From positions 28,798,248-28,862,247 of the forward strand of contig NW_026947506.1 of NCBI RefSeq assembly GCF_034190915.1: 64,000 bases of DNA, read 5' to 3'. The stretch is from Cavia porcellus (taxonomy: Eukaryota > Chordata > Mammalia > Rodentia > Caviidae). The position numbers and the translations under genes were made by a program. This document shows, in pieces, positions 46,266 to 57,802 of the stretch. The notes under the pieces are model-generated. The model made no database searches and was not told the DNA's origin. It saw only the letters and a program-made list of their open reading frames with translations. Each line of letters opens with the position of its first letter. The first letter of the stretch is position 1.

Positions 46266-48194
46266 AACCAAAAGACACCATCCACAACAATAAATCTTCA
46301 TGGGGACAGTCTAATTTCCAGAGCTGCCATACTGTACTATTTTAAAAGATCAGTATTCAACCTCCTTCCAAAATTTTAATAATGCAAACAAAAAACAATC
46401 AAAAACTCAAAAATGATGGTTCACATGGGGGTGCGGTGCACAGGACAGGGGACTAATCCATAGAAATTATCCCTTAGGCATTAAACAGACATTAAATTTT
46501 CTATTTTAAATATTTAAAGAACGGAGAGAACCATATCTAAAAATTATAGAAAGGTAATCATGTAGAAATTCTGGAGTTAAAAAGAATAACAGCTAAAATG
46601 AAAAATTTATTAAGAAGATAAAGCTGGCAGAAAAAAAAATCAGCAAACCTCAATCAAGTAAAATAATAAGCTAAGTAAAATAAGAAAAGTGAATAGAGCC
46701 ACAGAAATCTATGATACAAATCAATCATACCAATATAAGAATAACTGGAATCCATGAAGCAGGGCAAGAAGACAGAACAGTCAAGGGGAGGAAGAGGAAG
46801 GTGCAAATAGTCTGAAGAAACAATGAAACAAAGAAAACTTTCCAAATTTGTTAGAAAAACATTAAAAACAAAATAACTAAATAAAACCAAAGAGGCCTAT
46901 TCATTGTAATCCACCAAAAATTGAAGCGAGAATACTGAAACCAGTATGAAGTAACTGGCCATGAACAATTGCTTCCTTCTCAAGAAATTGGCAGAACAAA
47001 TTAAACCCAACGCAAACAAAAAATAAGTAATTAAGATTTAATCCGAAATAAATGAAATATATAACAAACACAACAGCAAAACTGTAAGCTGGTTCATTGT
47101 AAACATCGACAAAACTGACAAACTTACCTGGGCTACCGGAAAAAAAGAGACCAAATTACTAAAATCAGTAATGAAAGTCACTATCAGCCTTACAAAAACA
47201 AAGTTAAAAGAAAGCCTTTGAATGAATGTATGCCAACAAATTACACAACCTTGAAAAAAACGTAAAAACACCTTAGAAACACACAAATTACCAAAAGTGA
47301 TTCCAGTGACAGACTCACACAGTGTATGCAAGGCCCTGGCTTTGATTCCAAGTAGCGCCTGCAACACCTCAGCCCTTGCCTTAAGGTGGGGGTGAGGGGT
47401 AGAGAGATTAAATCAGTAATCAAATCCCCCCACCCACACACAGAGTTTGTAAAAAGGCATAAAACTGCCCAGAAAACCCAAGCCCAGTGGTCTACAATGG
47501 TAAATTCTACCAACTGCTTAAAGTTTGCCCAATCCTACACAAACTAAGTAGAGGAGCCAACACTTCCCAGCTTATTTTGAGACCAGTTTACCCTACTACC
47601 AAAACCAAATAAACGCACAGAGTGAAAACAAATATCCAAACCAATATCCATTATCCAGAAACAAAACCATCAACAAAAATAGATCCCAGTAAAATGGCAG
47701 GAATTACACACCATGATCAGTGGGGATTAGCCCTGAAGGAGTATGTTGGATTTACACATTAAAGTTAGCCAATGCAAAACACTAAATTAACTAAGCAAAC
47801 ACAACAACCACATGACTTAGTCAATAAAAATAAAATGCATTTGACAAACATCCAACATTCTCTCATGAAAAACAAACAGAACAGAAAGGAACTTCCTGAA
47901 TCTTATAATGGTAAAAGAATAAATGTTTTTCCTCCATAAAATCTAGAATAACTCAAAGACGTTCACTTTCAGCTCTTTCAAATGACACTGTTCTGGAAGT
48001 TCTAGAGGATGCATTTGGCAAGATAAAAGAAAAGACATCTATGATATTCAGACTTTCAAGTAACATACAGAGTAAAATTATCTCTCGCAACAGATGGCAA
48101 GATCTTATAAATAGAAATCCCTAACAGACCCACTAAAAAAATACAACTAACAAAGTTGCATGATATAAAAAGTCATTAGTTTTATACATTAGCA

Positions 48195-48244
48195 AGAAAG
48201 AAACAAAAAGAGAAAGAGAAAGAGAAAGGGAAAGAGAAAGAAAG
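48195..48244. repeat. (AAAGAG)n / GA-rich simple repeat
   Basis: AGAAAGAAAC then repeated AGAGAAAG units. Confidence 0.85.
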
Positions 48245-48394
48245 AACAACAGAACCCCAACAAAATTTGGAAAACAATTCCACTTGCAATCACATCAGGA
48301 AGAACAAAAATACTTAGGGATAGACTCAACAAAAATAAGTGTAAGTCTTGTACACTGAAAATAATAAAACACTGTTCAATGATATTGAAGACAC

Positions 48395-48616
48395 AGTCCG
48401 ATATCATGGCACACACTGATAATTCCAGCTGCTCTGAAGGCTAAGGCAGAAAGACCTCAAGTTCAAGAATAGCCTGGGGAAACTTGGTAAGACCCTAGCT
48501 TCAAATTAAAAAAGAAAAATAATTTAAAAGGAAGAGGGCTAGGGATGCAGTTCAGTGGCAGAGCACTTGGAAGGCGTATGTGAGCTCCTCAGTCAATCCC
48601 AGTACCCCCACAAGGA
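48395..48616 (+). mobile_element. B1+ID composite SINE nested in L1M
   Basis: B1 half (CGATATCATGGCACACACTG ... AAGACCCTAGCTTCAAATT), A-rich linker, ID half (GGGCTAGGGATGCAGTTCAG ... CAGTCAATCCCAGTACCCC). Confidence 0.75.
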
Positions 48617-49161
48617 AAAGAGACAGAGAGACAGACAGAGGCAGACAGAGACAGGTAGAAGAAACTGAAGAACTAAATAAGGGATACCCCATGTTCATGA
48701 ACTAGAAGATTTAATATTGCTAAAATGGCAATATACTCCATACTGACCTACAAATGTAACACTATTTCTAACAAAATCTCAATTGGTTTCATTGCAGAAA
48801 CTGATCATCTAAGCCTACAATTACTGGGAAATGCCAGAAACTCAGAACAGCTTAAAAAAATATGAAACAGAGCAGAGTTGGGGAATTCATACTTCCTAAT
48901 TTCAAAACTTACAATGAACTATAATTAAGAATCTAAAGGTTTTCTATGTCTAAAGCAACAAGGTTTTCTTAAGCTATTAAAATGTTTTTGGTTGAATTTA
49001 CAAAACTTAACAAATTTACAACCAACAAAATAGAGACGCAACTAAGAATTCAGAAATAAACCCTTACGTTTATGATCAATTGTTTTCCCATGATTACCAA
49101 GACACCACACCACACACACACACGTCTTTTCAACAAAAAGTGCTGGGACTCTGGATAACCA

Positions 49162-49298
49162 CATTACAGAATGAAAGGCTGGACGTGGTGGCTTATCCCT
49201 ATGATCCTAGCATTCAGCAAGTTTGAAGCACGCTTACACTACATAGTAAGTTCAAGGCCAGCCTAAACTACATTGCAAAACCCTGACTCAAAAAAAAA
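49162..49298 (+). mobile_element. B1 SINE nested in L1M
   Basis: CTGGACGTGGTGGCTTATCC, ACATAGTAAGTTCAAGGCCA, ACCCTGACTCAAAAAAAA. Its tail leads directly into the AAGG microsatellite. Confidence 0.85.
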
Positions 49299-49402
49299 GG
49301 AAGGAAGGAAGGAAGGCAGGAAGGAAGGAAGGAAGGAAGGAAGGAAGGAAGGAAGGAAGAAAGAAAGAAAGAAAGATAGAAAGATAGAAAGAAAGAAAGA
49401 AA
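49299..49402. repeat. (AAGG)n(AAAG)n microsatellite in a B1 tail
   Basis: GGAAGGAAGGAAGGAAGG units with one GGCAGG, changing to AAAGAAAGAAAG and GATAGAAA units. Confidence 0.97.
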
Positions 49403-49491
49403 ATGAAGGACGATGAAATGTGGTGGCACATGTCCACAAACCCAGGCTAAAAAGACCAAAAAAAAAAAAAAAAAAATCCCACCAAGCTTTA

Positions 49492-49590
49492 GGGGCTGGG
49501 GGTTTAGCTCAGTGGCATAAGTGCCTGCCTTGTAAGCAGGCAGTCGTGAGTTTGATCCCTGGTACCGATAAAAAAGAAAAAAGAAAAAAA
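49492..49590 (+). mobile_element. ID SINE
   Basis: GGGGCTGGGGGTTTAGCTCA to CCCTGGTACCGATAAAAAAG. Flanked by AATCCCACCAA and AATCCCACAAA. Near-identical to the ID at 12153, so probably young. Confidence 0.95.
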
Positions 49591-49599
49591 AAATCCCAC

Positions 49600-49735
49600 A
49601 AACCCAGGCTAAGGTAGAGGTTCATAAGCTCGGTAACTTAGCAAGACCCTATCTCAAAAAAATTTTTTAAAAGGCTGTGGATGTAGCTCAGGCCAGAATT
49701 AAATTTCCAGTGCTACATTTGGTGGGGAGAATGTA
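49600..49735 (+). mobile_element. Tail of a B1+ID composite SINE
   Basis: AGCAAGACCCTATCTCAAAA (B1 end), then GGCTGTGGATGTAGCTCAGG and ATTTCCAGTGCTAC (ID half). Confidence 0.65.
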
Positions 49736-50024
49736 CATGCATGACATAAACAGAAAATCACTTTAAGACAATTGTCAGAAGTGAGAATCATTGACTGACA
49801 TTAAAATTAAGAGGGTAAAAGTATAAAAAGAAATAAAGCATTTCTATGGCTCATCAAAGGACTAATAATCTAAAATAGAGCTCTTACAACGCAATAAGAA
49901 AAACAACCCAATTTTAAAAATGGATCAAAATTTCAAAAGACCACCAAAGAAGAGCCATGGATGGCAAGAAGACTCTCAACATTATTTGTCACAAGGAAAA
50001 TACAAATTAAAATCAAAATGAGTA

Positions 50025-50062
50025 GTGCTCACTTCAGTAGCACATATACTAAAACCAAAACG
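50025..50062 (+). pseudogene. U6 snRNA 5'-end fragment inside L1M
   Basis: GTGCTCACTTCAGTAGCACA and TATACTAAAACCAAAACG align without gaps to the first 38 nt of U6 snRNA as I know it, with 7 differences, all transitions. The first 30 nt differ at 3 positions. The rest of U6 is absent. Pseudogene fragment, not a functional snRNA gene. Confidence 0.7.
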
Positions 50063-50300
50063 GGTAACCTCTACAAATATACCAGAGTGGCTAAAGAAAC
50101 GAAGTCATTTCCAAGTGTTAGTGAGTATGTGGAACAACTGGAATTCCACTACTGAGAATGTAAATGTTACTACTACATCGAAAACTACTGCAATTTTTAA
50201 AACAAAGTTATACATGTACATGTGTGTATCTTAGGACTTAGCCCAAATATTTACCCAACAGAAATAAAATCACAAACCACTAGTTTTACACTTTTTTAAA

Positions 50301-51499
50301 AGTTTGAAAGAAAATACTGCCCAACTTTTAACAATGGCTGTTTTGCTAACTGCGTTACAATAAGTCAGATTTGTTCTATCTTCCATTTCTCAAGTTATTA
50401 AAGAATTTGAAGTATTTCCATTATTTAAAAAAAGATGCAGAAAGAAAATGAAGCCTTGTACATCAAAAATCAGTATAGATTTACTTTTCAACAGGTCAGC
50501 TTCACACTCTATTTTTTATTTTTGGTAAGTTCATTAGGATGCAAAGGAATAAACTGTGGAAGACAATTCTAACAAGACCTCAATTATGATGTGAGTTTGG
50601 CCAAAACAGAAAAATAAATGTTGGAATATTAACACATAAATTAAGATGAACTTAACAGCTGCTGAGCTGTATATCAACACCAGCAGAATTACACACTATA
50701 CCATAAGGATCCCAGGATCTTATTTCCTCAATTAAGACAAAATAACATAACTTAATAATTTGATGAAAACATAGAAGGTACACATGTCAAACCTGCAAAT
50801 GCTAAAAGCTAACTAAGGTAACAAATGCTTTTTAAGACATGCTCAGAATCCAAGTAAAACTTTATCTGGAAATATGCATATCCAGACAATGTTTTTCCCA
50901 AACCCCACTCTTATCCCAAACTGGAATATGGACGAAAATTTTAGTAAGAGTCAGAACTGTAACACTGGAATTGCAAAAATAAAGTGGTAGTGGGTCATAT
51001 TTCACCATCAATATGTTCCTCAAATTTAAAAAGTTTATAATAAGCAAAACAAAACAATAGCCACATAAAAGGAAAAGGTGAAAACAACTTACTTAACAAT
51101 ATGTTTGACAGATCTAAAAGAAAATAAAGTCTTTCCCTATTAGCTGATTTGCACACCATGTAGAACCAGACAAAAGACAGACCTGTAATTTTAAGGCCAC
51201 AAAATACTCAAGTTTCTGATGTCAGTGGAAATATGTACAAAATAAAGTTCGTCCAGAAGGGAATAACAACAATTATTGAAGGGATATTAGTCTCTAACAT
51301 ATATTATTAAAGGAGATGAAAAAGGTTAATCTTCCAAAGATTCAGATCTGAGAGCTGTCTCCAAACTATTAAATAGTAAAAGGGAAGACTGTAACAGTAT
51401 GTTGGTTTCAAGCAGTAAATAAGGAGCAAAAAAAGTAACAGTGACAAAATACTCAAAAGTGAATTGTGCTTCCTGAGAAGGTAAGAGTTCTATTACAGG
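50301..51499. other. AT-rich intron, nothing recognised
   Basis: No gene or clear repeat found. Confidence 0.4.
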
Positions 51500-51960
51500 C
51501 CACAGCAGCAATATCCATCAGAAATATAATTCAAGACACATAAGGGATTTAAATTTTTCCAGCAACCTCTCTTAAAAAGCAAAATAAAACAGCTAAATAA
51601 AATTAATCATATTTCTTCTTTAACCCAATTTTTAAAAAAAACGTTTTAAAGAGATTAAGACAAAAGAGGACAGAACAAAGCATGTCAGAAAAAAACAATG
51701 TAAGCAACACAGTATTTCACAAGACAATCCAATATTAACAGTAGCTACCATAATGTCTTTCTTTGTATTTTAATATTTCAAAATATTATTTCAACATGCA
51801 ATCAATATAAAGTGGAAAATATTCAAATGATGACCCGCGTCTCAATTCACGTGAGCCTCATGCAAAATATTCAAGTGCCACAGACGCTGATGACTACAAA
51901 CACTGGAAAGTCAGCACTACTTGGCAGGTACAGTAGAGTATAGCAGGAAGTGAAGCATGA
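51500..51960 (+). mobile_element. hAT-like DNA transposon with an antisense L1 3' UTR insert
   Basis: Left half has CATCAGAAATATAATTCAAG. Right half has TATTTCAACATGCAATCAAT and CAAAATATTCAAGTGCCACA, same order as 43505-43795. In between, 51625-51775 contains AACAGTAGCTACCATAATGT, the complement of an L1 3' UTR unit. Confidence 0.5.
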
Positions 51961-52366
51961 TTAGACCAAGTGGCTTAACACATCTCCCAATCCTGAGATC
52001 TCAGAGAACTATCAGAAGAAAGGAAATATCAACTATACACTCAAAACTCTGAAAATTAACTTTATTCCAATTTAATCAGTCACTATTATATGCTGTGCCC
52101 TCATGACATACATACTTTGCATTTTACTGCAGTATTCTGAACAGAACACAGCAACTTTGAAAGAAAATTCAAGTTATTTCCAGTACCTAATAGCTCTCTC
52201 AAGCTAGCTTCTTAAAGATATCAAATCCCATAGCCCGTAAATCATTTCACTGGTATCATCTTAGGGCCTGTCTAATAAAAATCAATATAAAATATTATTA
52301 CTCTTTCAAAATTTGTATAGTTTCCCTATATTATAATGCTTTATGGAAAAATAGACATGAATTGCT

Positions 52367-52527
52367 GGTACGGATTGGAATTGTATCTTCTCAAAGTTTA
52401 TATATCAACCCTTATTCTTAATGTGACTGGCCAGGATAGGAGACAGGACTTTTCAGGAGGTAAACAGAGGCAAATGAGCTCATAGGGTGGGGCTCTAAGC
52501 CAATAAAACTGACATCCTCATAAGAGT
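52367..52527 (+). mobile_element. MLT1/MaLR-type LTR fragment (5' part)
   Basis: AATGTGACTGGCCAGGATAG, AAATGAGCTCATAGGGTGGG and GCCAATAAAACTGACATCCT follow MLT1 LTR order. It is cut by the composite SINE at 52528. Long terminal repeat only, no coding sequence. Confidence 0.65.
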
Positions 52528-52697
52528 AGTAGGAGAGCCAGGTATAGCAGCACCCACTGGGAGGCTGAAGCAGAAGGACTGCAAATTCAAGCCCAGGGTA
52601 GGCAAATTACCAAGACTCTATCTCAAAAATAAAAAGTTAGCTGGAATACAAATCAATGCAAAAGCCCTGAGTTCAATCCCCAGTAGCATCAAAAGAA
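52528..52697 (+). mobile_element. B1+ID composite SINE
   Basis: Shortened B1 half (AGCCAGGTATAGCAGCACCC ... AAGACTCTATCTCAAAAAT), then a degenerate ID half ending TTCAATCCCCAGTAGC. Confidence 0.7.
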
Positions 52698-53629
52698 AAG
52701 AAAATGGAGCAAACCATATAATGTTACTATTCAAATTTTAATAAACTATGATGTTTTAATTATAAATTTATAATCAAAGATTTGAAAAGCTTGCTTTGCT
52801 AAGCTACTGAGGCAATCAAAATACTGATACTTCAAAATGGTAAATTCTAATTTTACACAGGTATTTCACTTATTATTTTATTATAGAAAGAAAATGTGTA
52901 CACAATCAGTAGTATATACAATGAAGTTAGAAAGTAATAGGAGCTCAAAAAAGCAATCACCTCTTACAATACTATCCTACCAACCAATACCCGCATTAAT
53001 AACTCGTACTACACGTAAAATTGAATGCATCTATGCCATTTTCTGCTAAAAGAATTATCTTACAGGGAGTTCAAAGTGACAAAGGATGATCAAAGGCTTA
53101 AATGGTTAGAAGTTTCCCAAAATGGGTTGTTTTCAAATGGGCCTTCCTTACAGGATGACAAGTAGGTAAGAACGTCAGAGGCAAAGCAAGAATACTAAAC
53201 ATTATTCAATCAAAGTAAGAAGAAAGGGCTAAACCAAGGAGGCCTAGGAAGACTAGCCTGTTAAGTTTTTAAAGAATATATAAAAGAAGGTACTATATAA
53301 GCATAGGTAAAAAGGCAAATTTCAGTATCTGCTAAAACAAAGAGCTGTGCTTTGATAGGTAAATGAACCTTTCTGAGCCTTAGACTGGGACAATGTCCTT
53401 ATGCAGTTATTATGAAATAATAGGTAATAATAATATATGAAGTAACAGTACCATCCATATCCTGTAAGTATGTTATAAACGACAATTGTTAATAGTGGCC
53501 ATGCAAAAGATCATAGCTACTGTTAAGGCCACTAGACTTTTATCTTACAAATAAGTTTCTCTCACTTGTTTTGATAAAAACACATATATGGACCCTACCC
53601 TAGATGCAGGAAATTAAAATCTTGCTGAA
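52698..53629. other. AT-rich intron, nothing recognised
   Basis: 53365-53440 (CTTTCTGAGCCTTAGACTGG) may be a MIR scrap. Otherwise nothing. Confidence 0.4.
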
Positions 53630-53778
53630 GCCAGGAGTGGTGGCGCATGCTTGTAATCCCAGCTCTTAGGAGGCTGAGGCAGGAGTTATCACTGTGAGTC
53701 AGAGGCTAGCCTGGGCTACACAGGAAGTTCAAGGCCAGCCTGAATTACAGAGCAAGACTCCGACTCAAAAAGCAACCA
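53630..53778 (+). mobile_element. B1 SINE
   Basis: GCCAGGAGTGGTGGCGCATG, CAAGGCCAGCCTGAATTACA, with a CAACAA-rich tail. Well preserved. Confidence 0.95.
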
Positions 53779-54216
53779 AACAACAACAGCAACAACAAAA
53801 AAAACTTACTGGTAAAGCCCAAGAAAGGCTGTTTTTATTACATGAAGAAGAGACTGGATACAATAAGATCAGTAAGCAAACAGGGAAAGACAGCCCTTTC
53901 TTTATTCATCTTGGCTAGGTTGTTATGGAACCTACTACTGACCAGCTATACTTAGAATTCCCACCCTTCAATGAAAAAGCATTATAATCTCCCAGCCCTA
54001 CTCAAAAACCTGCAGTATAGACACAAATAAGAAAGCTCTTATCAAGCATGGAATTCCTGATTTGACCCTTATTTGGCCCTTAACCTTGGCCAATATTACT
54101 ATGAACAGTGCTTTTATCTCATGTTTGAGATTATTTCTGCATTTCTTCCATGTTCACCAAACACTTAACTCCTAAAAAGACAGGCTGCAACTTTTCAGCA
54201 AATCTATTCCAGCCAA

Positions 54217-54325
54217 GTGGAGGAAGTAGTCCTTACCCATAATCTCAGCACTTGGGAGATTGAGGCAGGAAGATTGCTGAGCTACATAGTAAACTCAAGA
54301 CATAGCTAGATCCTCTCTCAAAACA
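54217..54325 (+). mobile_element. B1 SINE, shortened
   Basis: CATAATCTCAGCACTTGGGA, GATTGAGGCAGGAAGATTGC, then an A-rich tail. Confidence 0.8.
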
Positions 54326-55352
54326 AAACAAAACACAATTTCAAAAAAAGAGGCTACTGCAACTATGTAATTATCTTTCAAACTACACACACCACCCTCT
54401 AACACAAAAGTAAGTGCTTTCTGTGGGTCTGCTTGCCAGTAAGTCAGCCCATGTCCCTAAAGTAATCTCTCATTGTTCTGTATTAGACTTCCACATTCTA
54501 ACACAAACCTCAAGACAGGACTGACTGCAGTTCTTTACAGTATCACTAACTGCATTCACTTTTGCCAAGTTCCCACTTCTCTAAACGTACAATGTCAAGA
54601 ACCGAACTCAATTTGCCTCTCCTAAGCCGTAAGAAAGCTACTACATTACAACTTATCCTCTGAGAATCCAAACCTTTGTAAACTATGTAATGACCTCCAT
54701 GTTTTGGGTATTTTTATTTACACATCACTTTATACATCCACAGAACAGTAACTTTCTTACTGAAATTGACCTCTCTTTTACTCAGCAAATGATAGAACAC
54801 AGCTGGGAACCAGACATTCAAATCTAGCTCAATCCTTAGCAGATCACAGCCATCATCAAAGACATACACCAGGTATTAAAACGGAGCAACTAAAACACAG
54901 ACTTGCAACAGCAATCTAGGTAATTACAAACTTTAAGAATAGACGGAGAAAGATACATCCACAAGGACAGAAAAATGTGAAAAGCTATATATAAATTTTT
55001 TTAAAAAATACTGCTTACAATGACCCCATCTTATGTCACCCAAAATCAAATATTCCTGTGATTTTTAAAAGTTCAGCATATTCTACTGAAAGCATGAAAG
55101 GCTTTCAGTAGATTTATACATAAAAACACTTCTCCCCAATAATGTAAGAAATATAAATTAAAACAAGTTTAAAGTATTAAATTAATGAACATCACAGGGA
55201 AGTAGGGAAGGGGGAGAGGTTTGTTAGAGACACACTTTACAATGCTATTTCTAATTCTGAAATATTTAAATTAGGAAGTGCCTAGAAATACAATGGCTAA
55301 ACAAGTTACAATAATGGAATAGTATATAAATAATTAAAATAACCTGCATAAC
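54326..55352. other. Intron with one perfect hairpin
   Basis: Nothing else recognised; the hairpin at 55082-55112 is listed separately. Confidence 0.4.
55082..55112. repeat. Perfect 12-bp inverted repeat
   Basis: TCTACTGAAAGC, 7-base loop ATGAAAG, GCTTTCAGTAGA. Could form a hairpin in either strand's transcript. Too short for a canonical miRNA precursor unless the flanks extend it. Confidence 0.9.
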
Positions 55353-55495
55353 CAGGTGTGGTGGCACATGCCTCTAATCCCAGCACTCAGAGGCTGAGGC
55401 AGGAGGATTGCTCCAAGTTCAAGGCCAGCCTGGGTCACTAAGTGAGTTCAAAGACCAGCCCAAACTGCATAGCAAGTCCCTATCTCAAAAAGACT
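55353..55495 (+). mobile_element. B1 SINE
   Basis: CCAGGTGTGGTGGCACATGC, GTTCAAGGCCAGCCTGGGTC and a second half repeat, GTCCCTATCTCAAAAAG. Confidence 0.95.
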
Positions 55496-56519
55496 AAATA
55501 ATAATATAATAATATACAATTTTAAAAATAACCGGAATATACCAGAAGTCACGTGAAATATTGTGACTTCCTTGCTTTTCTGTAAAAAAAAAAAAAAATT
55601 TAGAGTTTACAGAATAATTTTAAATGTATTGTTTCATATGATAGTACACATGAGAAATTCTCACCTCTAGTTGTCAACTTACTCCAAATTCTTAAAATGT
55701 AAATATCTGGCCCCCACCTCTCAACTAGGGAATTAATAATCTTCCAACTCTATTAAGCACTGGAAATGTTTCCAATGTCCAACCAGAGTTTAAAACCACT
55801 AACCACTAATACACCACTAATGATAACCATGAAAAAAGTGTATGCAATTAAGAAAGAACACAGATCAACCTGCAATGGCTGAAATAATTCAATGAGCTTC
55901 CCTCTCCCTGGTGAATTTGAATGCCTCATAAAAAATAAAGACATTTATTAGATTTCTAAAATTTTTATTTAAGCTGGTTCAAAATACTGATGTCTGAAAG
56001 TTGTATTGGAGAGTTTTTCTTTGTACAGATGACCTTGTATGCGCAAATGAGATAGTACTAAGGTTATTTTTAAAAATAATATAAACCAAAAACACTAAAA
56101 TAAAATCACTAAAAGGAGTTTGTCTCCTTTTACACAAATAATCTCACTCAAAATATTTCTAAATATTTTCTAAAACTGACTGGACACACTAAAATCCTCC
56201 TCAAAAAGAACTGATTACAATTATGAAGACAATCTGTATACACAAGGACACAAAATGTCAATCATGCAAAGAAACACTGGCCTAACCCTTAGTTTGCAAC
56301 AACTGCTACTGTGAAATATATCAGCTAAGATTCTAAATAAATTTTTAGCACTACCCAAGAAACTGGTGACCTTAGTCTGACTTTGAAGGACAGGAAGTTT
56401 CACACGAAACTTTTTCTAACTCTCTGCAATAATATGAATTTTCCCCCCATCCTATCTTTTCTAGATTAGGACTCTGGAAGACACGTCAGCTTAGATGACA
56501 GCCTCTCATTAATTGGCCG
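55496..56519. other. AT-rich intron, nothing recognised
   Basis: Short AAT-rich run at 55494-55520. No gene or clear repeat. Confidence 0.4.
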
Positions 56520-57060
56520 ACTGACTGACTGCAGTACTGGGGACTGCACCCAAGGCCTTCACTACTGAGTAATATTCCCTTCCCTTCTTGAGAAAAGTTC
56601 TCACAAATTCCCTGGTGCCTATTCATCCACCTCTTCACTCAGCCAAAAAGCTCACATATTCTGCATTCATCACTCACCACCTGTATCCTGCCTAGTATCT
56701 CACACCATGCTTTGCAACTGTCCTAATTCTAGTTCTGTCCATCTTTTAGTCCAAGAACTGCTCTAGATCCTCATTCAACTCTACAGCACCACTGTGGTGT
56801 CCTGTCCAACTCTCCAGCAACAATTACCATGATAAGCCTCATGGTTATCACTCATCTCTTTTTAAGACTTTAAAAAAAAAAGTCTCAGCACAGCACAAGA
56901 GCTCTCTACTTCCTTATTTCTACCTTTAAAACCTGATATTAACAGTTTCTCAGCCTAGAGTAATCTTTCTCTTCTTCCTCTACCTCACTTCAACCACCAA
57001 TCATTAAGGATTTGCCCTTCTTCGATTTGGAAAAGTTACTCTGGTTCTGTATCCTGGCCT
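56520..57060. mobile_element. Diverged antisense ID, then pyrimidine-rich possible L2
   Basis: 56528-56582 (GCAGTACTGGGGACTGCACC, CTACTGAGTAATATTCCC) looks like an old antisense ID. 56590-57060 is CT-rich with L2-like composition but no firm landmark. Confidence 0.4.
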
Positions 57061-57224
57061 CATCATATACTCTACATACCTTTAAATCATCATGAAGTTT
57101 TTATTGAGTATATGCTTTAGGTGTGAAGATACAAAAGTGAACATAACACTGTTATAAACTCACAGAAAGCAGAAAAATCAACAGTCAATTACAATATAAT
57201 CTGGTAAGTATCTTTAAGCTAATA

Positions 57225-57410
57225 CTTGAGTACCCGTCACATGCCAGTCATCATGCCAAAGTCTTTTTTCACTTAATTCTCCAATAACCTTATGATTCTC
57301 ACTTTAGGGAGAAAGAAAAGAAGCTCTTATTTGCCCAAAGTTTAATTGACCCAGAATTGGAGTTTTAAATCCAGGCCTAGCTCCATAATCCACACTCTTA
57401 CATGTGTGAC
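57225..57410 (-). mobile_element. MIR SINE, antisense
   Basis: CATGCCAGTCATCATGCCAA, CTTAATTCTCCAATAACCTT and TTAAATCCAGGCCTAGCTCC. Confidence 0.7.
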
Positions 57411-57424
57411 ACTATCTGTGGAAT

Positions 57425-57802
57425 TAACGACCTCACAGAAGATCCACAAGGAAGCCATCTACCACTTTTACCTTTCGCCAAATGAGGACACAGTATTCAC
57501 CCCTCCAGAGAGAGCGAGACAACACATGGAAGACTTGGCCATGACCAGATATCAACCCTGCAAATGCCCTGATCTTGAACTCTGCAGCTGCCAGAATTTT
57601 GAGATATAAATTTCTGTTCTTTATAAATTACCCAAGTGAAGCTGGGTGTGGTGGCACACTCCCTCAGAAGCTTGAGACAAGAGGATAACAGTGAGTTGGA
57701 GGCTAGCCTGAGCTACATGGCAAGACCTTATCTCAAAAAACAAACTGGTGCATACATTATCAATCTGATGTATTTTGTTATAACAGCACAGACTATGACA
57801 TT
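57425..57802 (+). mobile_element. MaLR LTR (MST/MLT1-like), split by a B1
   Basis: AAATGAGGACACAGTATTCA, TCTTGAACTCTGCAGCTGCC, ATAAATTTCTGTTCTTTATA and, after the B1, TATTTTGTTATAACAGCACA follow MST/MLT1 LTR order. LTR only, no viral genes. Confidence 0.85.
57641..57745 (+). mobile_element. B1 SINE, shortened, nested in MaLR LTR
   Basis: GCTGGGTGTGGTGGCACACT to GGCAAGACCTTATCTCAAAA. It interrupts the LTR after its polyadenylation region. Confidence 0.9.

Larger units (their letters stand above)
46290..50300 (+). mobile_element. Long L1M remnant: ORF1 region then ORF2
   Basis: 46540-47000 has ORF1 words (GAAATTCTGGAGTTAAAAAG, GAAAACTTTCCAAATTTGTT). 47040-50300 runs through ORF2 in order: AAGCTGGTTCATTGTAAACA, GTGGTCTACAATGGTAAATT, AGACTTTCAAGTAACATACA, GGGATAGACTCAACAAAAAT, CATGTTCATGAACTAGAAGA, TTTCAACAAAAAGTGCTGGG and CAGAGTGGCTAAAGAAACGA. 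All frames are broken. Nested elements: B1+ID at 48395, B1 at 49162, ID at 49492, a SINE tail at 49640, and a U6-like 38-mer at 50025. Confidence 0.8.

Noticed and set aside
50025..50062. Functional U6 snRNA gene.
   Set aside because: Only the first ~38 nt are present, with substitutions, no catalytic core, no 3' T-run and no upstream PSE/TATA arrangement.
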